DNA of 64,000 bases from Luteimonas panaciterrae (GTDB lineage Bacteria; Pseudomonadota; Gammaproteobacteria; Xanthomonadales; Xanthomonadaceae), in the NCBI RefSeq assembly GCF_020511115.1, contig NZ_JAJAVH010000002.1:1-64000 (forward strand), written 5' to 3'. Position numbers and translations under genes: made by a program. Positions 16,786 through 23,749 of this stretch are shown piece after piece. Positions within the stretch are counted from its first letter, which is position 1. Each line of letters starts with the position of its first letter. The notes under the pieces were generated by a model that saw nothing but the letters and a program-made list of their open reading frames with translations, searched no databases and was not told the origin of the DNA.

Positions 16786-18963
16786 ATGACGCCCGCCGAA
16801 CCTGCCCTTCGCTCAGTGCCCGTGCCCGCCGACGAGGCGGTGCCGGACTACGTGCGCGACCTCGAGCAGGCGACCGGCTACCTCCCGGACGACCAGCGCC
16901 TGCTGCTGCGCCGCGCCTGGGCGGTGGGCGCGGCGGCGCATGCCGGGCAGACGCGCAAGTCGGGCGAGCCCTACATCACCCATCCGGTCGCGGTGGCGCG
17001 GGTGCTGGCCGAACAGCACGTCGACGTGGAGACCCTGGTCGCCGCGATCCTGCACGACACCATCGAGGACACGCCGCTCACGCGCGAGGAACTCGCCGGC
17101 CAGTTCGGCGAAACCGTCGCGGAACTGGTCGACGGCGTCACCAAGCTGGACAAGCTGAAATTCCAGGATCGCAAGGAAGCCGCCGCCGAAAGTTTCCGCA
17201 AGATGCTGCTGGCGATGGCGCGCGATCTGCGCGTGATCCTGATCAAGCTCGCCGATCGCCTGCACAACATGCGCACGCTTGGCGCGCAATCGGTGGAGGC
17301 GCGCGAGCGCATCGCGCGCGAGACGCTGGAGATCTACGCGCCGATCGCGCAGCGCCTGGGCATGAACCTGATCAAGTCGGAGCTGCAGGACCTCGGCTTC
17401 CACGCACTGCATCCGGTGCGCCACCTGGTGCTGGAGAAGCGCATCCGCTCGCAGCCGTTGGTACGGCGCGAGGCGATGGCTAAGATCGAGGCGCAGCTGG
17501 CGCAACGGCTCACCAACGAGGGCTTGCAGTACCGCCTCGTGAGCCGTGTGAAATCGCCGTGGAGCATCTACAGCAAGATGCAGGCCGAGGGCAAAACCTT
17601 TGCCCAGGTAGTGGATGTGTTCGGTTTCCGCATCATCGTCGCCTCGGTGGCGGACTGTTATCACGCGCTCGGCGTGGCGCATTCGGTATACAAGCCGCTG
17701 GACGGACGCTTCCGCGATTTCATCGCCATCCCGAAGGCCAACGGCTACCAGTCGCTGCACACGGTCTTGTTCGGGCCGTACGGCTCGCCGATCGAGGTGC
17801 AGATCCGCACCGAGGAGATGGACCTGATTGCCGAGCGCGGCATCGCCGCGCACTGGGCGTACAAGCATGGTGGCAGCGCGCCCAACAGTGCGCAGACGCG
17901 GGCGCATTCGTGGATCGCCAATCTGCTCGAATCGCAACGCGCGACCGGTTCCTCGCTCGAATTCCTGGAGAACGTCAAGGTCGACCTGTTCCCGGACGAG
18001 GTCTACCTGTTCACGCCCAAGGGCGACATTCTTTCGCTGCCGCGCAATTCCACCGCGCTCGATTTCGCCTATGCCGTGCATACCGACGTCGGCAACCAGG
18101 CAGTGGCCGCGCGCGTGGATCGCAAGCTGGTGCCGCTGCGCACCAAGCTCACCAGCGGGCAGAAGATCGAGATCATCACCGCCAAGTCATCCTCGCCGAA
18201 GCCGCAGTGGCTGGAGTTCGTGGTCACCAGCAAGGCGCGCACCGCGATCCGGCATCAGCTCAAGCATCTCGAACACGAGGATGCGGTGCAGCTTGGGCAT
18301 CGCATGCTCGATCGCGCGCTCGAAGATCTCGGCAGTTCGCTCGAACGCCTGCCGGTGTCGTTGCTGGAGGCGTATCTGGCCGAGTTCCGCTATCCGCGTC
18401 TGGAAGAGTTGCTCGCCGACATCGCGCTCGGCAATCGAATGCCGGCACAAGTTGCGCAGGCGCTGGCCAAGCAGGGCGCGGATCTGCCGCAGCCGCCGGG
18501 CAACGTGCGCGTGCCGCGCGATGGCGATCGCATCCTGATCACCGGCAACGAGCGTGGGGTGGTGACGTTCGCGCAGTGCTGCATGCCGATTCCGGGCGAC
18601 GAGATCATGGGGTATCACACGACGGGACGTGGCATCGTCGTGCATCGCTTGGATTGTCCGAACGTGGCGGAGTATCGGAAATCGCCGGAACGATGGGTGG
18701 CGATCGGCTGGGATCGCGAGGTGAGTGGCGATTTCCAGGTGGCGTTGCGGATCGAGGTCGGGAATCGGCCTGGGGTGTTGGCGCAGGTGGCCGCGGCGAT
18801 CGCGCAGGCGGAGTCGAATATCGATGGTGTCGAATATTTAGAGCGTGATACGAATGTGGCGGCGATTCGGTTTTCGATCGAGGTGCGGGATCGGGAGCAT
18901 TTGGCTGAGGTGATTCGGCGTGTGCGGCGGCTGGGTGTGGTGCACGGCGTGCAGCGCGTTTGA
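16786..18963 (+). CDS. spoT: Bifunctional (p)ppGpp synthetase/hydrolase SpoT (RSH family)
   Basis: The product is 725 aa. The hydrolase domain (about 45-200) keeps the HD residues in AAILHDTIEDT and KLADRLHNMRT. The synthetase domain (about 240-355) has SRVKSPWSIYSKM and RFRDFIAIPKANGYQSLHT, where RxRD matches the SpoT/RSH form rather than the RelA ExDD form. A TGS domain (about 400-460, starting DEVYLFTPKGD) and a C-terminal ACT domain (about 650-725) complete the regulatory half. All catalytic residues look intact, so a bifunctional enzyme is expected. It has its own transcription unit after the rpoZ terminator. A repeat island follows instead of an obvious terminator. Confidence 0.96.
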   Translation: MTPAEPALRSVPVPADEAVPDYVRDLEQATGYLPDDQRLLLRRAWAVGAAAHAGQTRKSGEPYITHPVAVARVLAEQHVDVETLVAAILHDTIEDTPLTREELAGQFGETVAELVDGVTKLDKLKFQDRKEAAAESFRKMLLAMARDLRVILIKLADRLHNMRTLGAQSVEARERIARETLEIYAPIAQRLGMNLIKSELQDLGFHALHPVRHLVLEKRIRSQPLVRREAMAKIEAQLAQRLTNEGLQYRLVSRVKSPWSIYSKMQAEGKTFAQVVDVFGFRIIVASVADCYHALGVAHSVYKPLDGRFRDFIAIPKANGYQSLHTVLFGPYGSPIEVQIRTEEMDLIAERGIAAHWAYKHGGSAPNSAQTRAHSWIANLLESQRATGSSLEFLENVKVDLFPDEVYLFTPKGDILSLPRNSTALDFAYAVHTDVGNQAVAARVDRKLVPLRTKLTSGQKIEIITAKSSSPKPQWLEFVVTSKARTAIRHQLKHLEHEDAVQLGHRMLDRALEDLGSSLERLPVSLLEAYLAEFRYPRLEELLADIALGNRMPAQVAQALAKQGADLPQPPGNVRVPRDGDRILITGNERGVVTFAQCCMPIPGDEIMGYHTTGRGIVVHRLDCPNVAEYRKSPERWVAIGWDREVSGDFQVALRIEVGNRPGVLAQVAAAIAQAESNIDGVEYLERDTNVAAIRFSIEVRDREHLAEVIRRVRRLGVVHGVQRV

Positions 18964-18974
18964 GTCTTTTGATC

Positions 18975-19047
18975 GTCATCCCAGCGAAAGCCGGGATCCA
19001 TTTGGCTGTTGCCGTTGCTCGTCATTCCCGCGTAGGCGGGAATCCAG
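18975..19047. repeat. Two REP/dRS3-like palindromic repeats
   Basis: 18975-19001 reads GTCATCCCAGCGAAAGCCGG plus GATCCAT, and 19021-19047 is a second copy in the same orientation. The second contains ATTCCC-N8-GGGAAT (19024-19043), the form of the Neisseria dRS3 element and of many proteobacterial REPs. They lie directly after the spoT stop. Confidence 0.65.
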
Positions 19048-19070
19048 TGTCTTTGCTCTTTGCTGTTGCT

Positions 19071-19566
19071 GTTAAAAAGCAAAAGCGTTTCGTCCGCTAC
19101 GCGGCCGAGTTCATTTCTTTTGGTAAGCCCCAAAAGAAACGAACCAAAGAAAAACGCTTTCCCCGACAAAGCAGCCCCAGGGATTCGTTTTTATCGGGAT
19201 TTTTCGACTCGCCATCCATGGCTCGGTCGAAAAACGGCGCACATCCCTGTGCGCCGCCCTCCGGGTCTCCGACTGTCAGGGCGTTCAAACTTTTTTAGAA
19301 GCAAAAGACGAAGCAAAGCCGAGCAAGGCTTTTGCTCTTGCTGAGAACTTTGCGAGCCGACCTCGCCTCTAGACCCGAAGGGCGGCGGGCAGGATGCCCG
19401 CCGTTTTCCGGCCGAGCCATGGATGGCGAGTCGGAAAATCCTGGGGCAGTTCCCGTCATGGGATTGCTGTGTCGAGAAAAGCGTTTTTCTTTGGTTCGTT
19501 TCTTTTCACGCTTATCAAAAGAAATGAACTCGCCCCTTCAGGGGCGAAACGCTTTTGATTTTCAAC
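19071..19566. repeat. Long imperfect inverted repeat (arms about 198 bp)
   Basis: The arm 19071-19268 is an imperfect reverse complement of 19370-19566. Matching blocks include GTTAAAAAGCAAAAGCGTTTC against the end at 19546-19566, TTCTTTTGGT...AAAAGAAACGAACCAAAG, and GACTCGCCATCCATGGCTCG (19206-19225) against 19413-19432. About 100 nt separate the arms. Open frames on both strands here are repeat-derived and look non-coding. The stretch from the spoT stop to ridA (18964-19654) holds only this structure and the REP pair. Similar long inverted elements recur in Xanthomonadales genomes in my recollection, unverified here. Confidence 0.75.
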
Positions 19567-19654
19567 AAGAGATGCCAGAGGTAAAACACCCTTCATCCAG
19601 TGCAACAGGCAAAAAGGATTAAACTCCGACATCCTCCAAGCATCTAGACAAACC

Positions 19655-20038
19655 ATGCCCCGCGCCCCAATCAGCACCGACCAAGCCCCGTCCGCCATCG
19701 GCCCGTATTCGCAGGCCGCACGTGCCGGGAATACCGTGTTTCTTTCCGGCCAGATCGCGCTGGATCCGGCGACCGGCAATTTGGTCGATGGCGGTGTTGA
19801 AGCGCAGGCGCGGCGCGCATTCGAAAATCTGAAAGCAGTCTGCGCCGCGGCCGGTGGTTCGCTCGACGACGTGGTGCGGGTCGGGCTCTATCTCACCGAT
19901 TTGGGCGCTTTCGCCGAGGTCAATGCGGTGATGGGCGAGTACTTCACGGCGCCTTATCCGGCACGTTCCACCATCGAGGTGTCGGCGCTGCCGAAGGGTG
20001 CGCAGTTCGAGGTGGATGCGATTCTGGTGTTGAGCTGA
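19655..20038 (+). CDS. ridA: RidA family reactive enamine/imine deaminase
   Basis: The product is 127 aa, the standard RidA (YjgF/YER057c/UK114) length. It hydrolyses 2-aminoacrylate and related enamines released by PLP enzymes. The conserved active-site Arg is in [16 protein letters not shown], preceded by [21 protein letters not shown] and [17 protein letters not shown]. The spoT-ridA-recG neighbourhood is familiar from other gammaproteobacteria. Here a repeat island sits before it and an accessory block after it. Confidence 0.95.
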   Translation: MPRAPISTDQAPSAIGPYSQAARAGNTVFLSGQIALDPATGNLVDGGVEAQARRAFENLKAVCAAAGGSLDDVVRVGLYLTDLGAFAEVNAVMGEYFTAPYPARSTIEVSALPKGAQFEVDAILVLS

Positions 20039-20054
20039 GCCAACGGCGGCTGCG

Positions 20055-21092
20055 TCAGCGGCGAATCCGCGCCTCGCGCGGCGCCACACCGGTCCAGCGT
20101 TTGAACGCGCGCCGGAATTCACGCGCGTCGCGGAAGCCGACGCGCGCGCCGATCTGGGTGATCGACAGCTGGCCTTCGCGCAGCAGGTCGTGCGCTCGTT
20201 CGCTGCGCAGCTGATCGTGCATTTCCTTGAAGCCGAAGCCGGCGGCGGACAGTTGCCGGCGCAAGGTGCGTTCGGTGAGATGCAGGTCGGCGGCGATGTC
20301 GGCCAGTCTCGGGTTTTCCTGCAGGCGTTCGCGTAGCAGGTTGCGCACGGTGGCGACGATTTCGCTGGCGCCCTGTCCATCCGGCATCATCGCGCGGCAT
20401 AGCGCAAGAGCTTGTTGCGCGCTGACCGGGTTGTAGGTCGGCAATGCATGAGGCATCCAGCTGGTGTCGATCATGACGCGGTTGCGCGGCATGCCGAAAC
20501 GCACTTCGCATTCGAACAACGCGTCGTATTCCGCCGCATAGGCTGGCGCGGGGTAGGTGAGTTCCAGGCGTCGCGGTTTGAAGTTCGCGCCGACCAGTCC
20601 GCGGCATAGCATCAAAGTGCTGGCGAACAGCTCCTCGCACAGGAACGGCAGGATCTGCGGCTCCTGCGCGCGCGGATGCGCGACCATCGCCACCACGCCG
20701 GATTCGGATGTATCGAGTTCGAGATCCATCAGCCCGCCGGACACGGGCGCGTACTGCATTCCGATGCCGACCGCGTCGCCGAACGTGCGCGCGGTCATCA
20801 TCGCCAGGCCGAGCAATCCGAAATTGCCGATGTTCTGCCGGCGGCCCAAACGCAGGCCGAGATCGGGAAGCGACAGCGCACGCATCGCGCGCTGCACGAT
20901 GCGGCTGGCCTGTCGGTAGGAGACGCGCACGCTGGCATCGTCGATCTGCGCGCGCGTCAGCCGCAGTCCGGCGAACCATGGTTCGCAGGGAACATCCTGT
21001 TCGTCGGCGACCATGCACAGTCCGGACAGGATGTTGGTAGCGTTGCTTGCAGTCGTAAGCCGAGGATCGATGGGCGGGTGTGGCGAGCGCAT
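20055..21092 (-). CDS. AraC-family regulator with N-terminal Arabinose_bd-type domain
   Basis: The product is 345 aa from the ATG at 21092; the open frame continues upstream to 21362 but reads antisense into the next gene's promoter. The N-terminal half (about 30-220) resembles the ligand domain of the OruR/VirS group. The C-terminal double helix-turn-helix (about 245-340) has RLADIAADLHLTERTLRRQL and ITQIGARVGFRDAREFRRAFKRWTG. It is divergent from the beta-helix/cytochrome/TonB-receptor genes across a 115-nt gap, so it is their likely activator. The inducer is unknown; relatives respond to organic substrates. It is convergent with ridA (16-nt gap). Confidence 0.93.
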   Translation of the reverse strand: MRSPHPPIDPRLTTASNATNILSGLCMVADEQDVPCEPWFAGLRLTRAQIDDASVRVSYRQASRIVQRAMRALSLPDLGLRLGRRQNIGNFGLLGLAMMTARTFGDAVGIGMQYAPVSGGLMDLELDTSESGVVAMVAHPRAQEPQILPFLCEELFASTLMLCRGLVGANFKPRRLELTYPAPAYAAEYDALFECEVRFGMPRNRVMIDTSWMPHALPTYNPVSAQQALALCRAMMPDGQGASEIVATVRNLLRERLQENPRLADIAADLHLTERTLRRQLSAAGFGFKEMHDQLRSERAHDLLREGQLSITQIGARVGFRDAREFRRAFKRWTGVAPREARIRR

Positions 21093-21207
21093 CAAATTGT
21101 CCGTTTTGCCCCCCGTCAGTATGCCGTGATTGCCCTCCACTTGCGACGATGCGCGTCGGAGACTGGAATGCGCAGGCTGGCGCGGCGCCGGTCGTGGAGA
21201 GGATGCG

Positions 21208-22425
21208 ATGAAGCGCACATTTTTGGCCTTGGCCGTGCTCGGCCTGCTGGCGGGCTGTGGCCGCGACGGCGGCGGGAACACCCCTGCCGCGCCTGCGGCG
21301 AACGCCGAGTTCCAGAAGACGTTGCAGCAACGTCTGCTCGATGCGAAGACCGGCGAGGTCATCGAGATTCCCGCCGGCCGCTACGCCTTCGATCGCAGCC
21401 TGAGCCTGCGCGTGAACGGCGTGACCATCCGCGGTGCCGGCAAGGACAAGACCGTGCTCAGCTTCAAGGGACAGAAGAGCGGCGCGGAAGGGCTGATCGT
21501 CAACGCCGACAACTTCACGCTGGAGAATCTCGCGATCGAGGACAGCAAGGGCGACGGCCTGAAGGTCAACGAAGGCGAGAACATCATCATTCGCGGCGTG
21601 CGCGTGGAATGGACCAACGGGCCGGATACCGACAACGGTGCCTATGGTTTGTATCCGGTGCAGAGCAAGAACGTGCTGATCGAGGATTCCGTGGTGATCG
21701 GCGCGTCCGACGCCGGCATCTACGTCGGCCAGTCGCAGAACATCGTGGTGCGCCGCAACCGTGCCGAGCGCAACGTGGCCGGCATCGAGATCGAGAACTG
21801 CATCGGCGCCGATGTGCACGACAACGTCGCCACCGAGAACACCGGCGGCATCCTGGTGTTCAACATGCCCGATCTGCCGCAGCCGGGACACACCACGCGC
21901 GTGTTCAACAACAATATCTTCAAGAACAACACCGACAATTTCGGCCGCAAGGGCACGGCGGTGGCCAGTGTGCCGGCGGGGTCGGGCGTGGTGATCATGT
22001 CCAACGACGACGTGGAGATCTTCGGCAACGAGGTGTCCGACAACAAGACCGCCAACGTCATCATCGCCAGCCATTACTCGGCCGGCTATGAGGGCAAGTA
22101 CAAGCCGGCGCCGACGTTCGATCCGTATCCCGAGCGCATCTACGTGCACGACAACAAGTTCTCCGGCGGTGGCGATTCGCCCGACGGGCTCGAACTGAAG
22201 GCGCTGAAACTGGCGATGTTCGGCCTGGGCGGCCATCTGCCCGACGTGATGTGGGACGGTTACGTCAACACTAAGCGCACCGAGGGGCCGCAGATTTGCA
22301 TCCAGGGCGCTTCGGGTGTGATCAACGCCGACGGCCCCAACAAGAACAAGAATCCGAAGTCGGATGCCGCACCGTTCAACTGCAAGCTGGAGCCGTTGCC
22401 GCCGGTGACGCTGCAACTCGGTTAG
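21208..22425 (+). CDS. Parallel beta-helix repeat lipoprotein (TIGR03805-like)
   Basis: The product is 405 aa from the ATG at 21208. The N-terminus MKRTFLALAVLGLLAGCGRD is a lipoprotein signal with lipobox LAGC. From about residue 45 to 330 there are successive right-handed beta-helix rungs with alternating I/V and N/D/G ladders, such as NVLIEDSVVIGASDAGIYVG and NIVVRRNRAERNVAGIEIEN. The architecture and the neighbouring gene match the TIGR03805 family, which characteristically occurs as a two-gene pair with the TIGR03806 family. Beta-helix proteins often bind or cut polysaccharides, but no catalytic residues are evident here. It is first of three same-strand genes under the divergent AraC regulator. 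Function unknown. Confidence 0.87.
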   Translation: MKRTFLALAVLGLLAGCGRDGGGNTPAAPAANAEFQKTLQQRLLDAKTGEVIEIPAGRYAFDRSLSLRVNGVTIRGAGKDKTVLSFKGQKSGAEGLIVNADNFTLENLAIEDSKGDGLKVNEGENIIIRGVRVEWTNGPDTDNGAYGLYPVQSKNVLIEDSVVIGASDAGIYVGQSQNIVVRRNRAERNVAGIEIENCIGADVHDNVATENTGGILVFNMPDLPQPGHTTRVFNNNIFKNNTDNFGRKGTAVASVPAGSGVVIMSNDDVEIFGNEVSDNKTANVIIASHYSAGYEGKYKPAPTFDPYPERIYVHDNKFSGGGDSPDGLELKALKLAMFGLGGHLPDVMWDGYVNTKRTEGPQICIQGASGVINADGPNKNKNPKSDAAPFNCKLEPLPPVTLQLG

Positions 22426-22429
22426 CCGG

Positions 22430-23698
22430 ATGACGTCTAAGATTCGCTTTGCCCTGGTCCGTCGTTCCCGCGCAAGCGGGAGTCCATGGATGTCACCGCT
22501 GGACGCATTGTTGCAGAAGGAAAGCCCATGGGCTCCCGCTTGCGCGGGAGTGACGGCAGGCAGGCTGTTCGGTCTGTTGCTGATCCTGCTGCTCACCGCT
22601 TGCGCGCGCGAGCCCGCGCCCGTGCAGTTCCACGCCGACGGTTATCCGCCCAAGCTGAGCGACTGGCACGTGGTGAGCAGTGACGGCCAGCGACTGGCCT
22701 TGAACGAGGGTGTGGTGCCGTTCGATCTCAACACGCCGCTGTTCTCCGATTACGCGCACAAGCTGCGCACCGTGTGGATGCCGAACGGACAGGCGGCGAA
22801 ATACGAACCCGACGAGGCTTTCGATTTCCCGGTCGGCACGATCTTCAGCAAGACCTTCTTCTATCCCAGGGCCGGGAAGACCGCGGACGGTGGCGATGCG
22901 GTGGCACGCACCTACGACGAATCGCGCGATCGCAGCGGCGAAGGGCTGGATCTGCGCAACGTGCGCATGGTCGAGACGCGCCTGCTGGTGCATCGCAAGG
23001 ATGGCTGGGTGGCGCTGGCCTACGTCTGGAACCAGGAGCAGACCGAGGCCGAGCTGATGCGCACCGGCGACAGCGTGCCACTGCAACTGGTGGCGAGCGA
23101 TGGCAGCCGCGAGGATTTCACCTATCAGGTGCCGGACCAGAACCAGTGCGCCGGCTGCCACGCCAGCAACAACACCACGCGATTGATCCAGCCGCTGGGG
23201 CCGAAGGCGCGGCATCTCAATCGCGACTACGCCTACGCGTCCGGTAAAGAGAACCAACTGCAGCACTGGGCGAAGCTCGGTTATCTCACCGGCACGCCGG
23301 CGGGCACGCTGCCGCACAACGCCAATTGGCGCGATGCCGCCCATGCCAGCCTCGAGTCCCGCGCCCGCGCTTATCTCGACATCAACTGCGCGCACTGCCA
23401 CAACGCCAAGGGGCCAGCCGACACGTCGGGGCTGCTGCTGGAGATCGGCAGCCGCGATCCGCGCCACCTCGGCCTGTGCAAGCCGCCGGTGGCCGCGGGC
23501 CGTGGTACGGGCGATCGACGCTACGGCATCGTGCCCGGCAAACCGGACGAGTCGATTATGGTCTACCGTATGGACAGCGACGATCCCGGCGTGATGATGC
23601 CGGAGCTGGGTCGCGACGTGGTGCATCGCGAGGGGGTCGAGCTGATCCGGGAATGGATCGCGGCGATGGAAACAGGAGGCTGCGAGGCAGCGGGCTGA
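22430..23698 (+). CDS. Two-CxxCH haem-motif lipoprotein (TIGR03806/HNE_0200-like)
   Basis: The product is up to 422 aa. The start is unresolved. The ATG at 22430 lies 4 nt after the previous stop and could be reached by coupling. The ATG at 22490 has a GGGAG site 7 nt upstream, supplied by a REP repeat. The GTG at 22550 gives the neatest lipoprotein signal (GRLFGLLLILLLTAC, lipobox LTAC) but no spaced ribosome site. Two haem-attachment motifs, CAGCH (codon at 23147) and CAHCH (23387), lie in QNQCAGCHASNN and NCAHCHNAKG, so a periplasmic or outer-membrane c-type cytochrome is likely. The pairing with the beta-helix gene matches an uncharacterised conserved pair. I infer an electron-transfer or oxidative role on an extracytoplasmic substrate. 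Confidence 0.87.
   Translation: MTSKIRFALVRRSRASGSPWMSPLDALLQKESPWAPACAGVTAGRLFGLLLILLLTACAREPAPVQFHADGYPPKLSDWHVVSSDGQRLALNEGVVPFDLNTPLFSDYAHKLRTVWMPNGQAAKYEPDEAFDFPVGTIFSKTFFYPRAGKTADGGDAVARTYDESRDRSGEGLDLRNVRMVETRLLVHRKDGWVALAYVWNQEQTEAELMRTGDSVPLQLVASDGSREDFTYQVPDQNQCAGCHASNNTTRLIQPLGPKARHLNRDYAYASGKENQLQHWAKLGYLTGTPAGTLPHNANWRDAAHASLESRARAYLDINCAHCHNAKGPADTSGLLLEIGSRDPRHLGLCKPPVAAGRGTGDRRYGIVPGKPDESIMVYRMDSDDPGVMMPELGRDVVHREGVELIREWIAAMETGGCEAAG
22461..22554. repeat. Inverted pair of REP elements within the 5' end of the cytochrome-like gene
   Basis: 22461-22489 (GTCGTTCCCGCGCAAGCGGG plus AGTCCATGG) is inverted at 22526-22554 (CCATGGGCTCCCGCTTGCGC plus GGGAGTGAC). Each copy also contains its own CCCGC...GCGGG palindrome. 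About 36 nt lie between them. The pair overlaps all three candidate start codons of the downstream gene. Confidence 0.8.
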
Positions 23699-23749
23699 GG
23701 CCGAGGGAGCCAGGGAATGGCAACACAATCAACGCAAGGGGAGAGGGAA

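Noticed and set aside
18960-19622. Short frames on both strands in the spoT-ridA gap
   Set aside because: They are translations of REP and long inverted-repeat sequence (for example the IPAKAGIH-type peptide) and have no independent coding signal.
20119-22596. 825-codon minus-strand frame across the AraC and beta-helix genes
   Set aside because: It runs antisense to a convincing lipoprotein gene and out of frame with the AraC gene; no motif.
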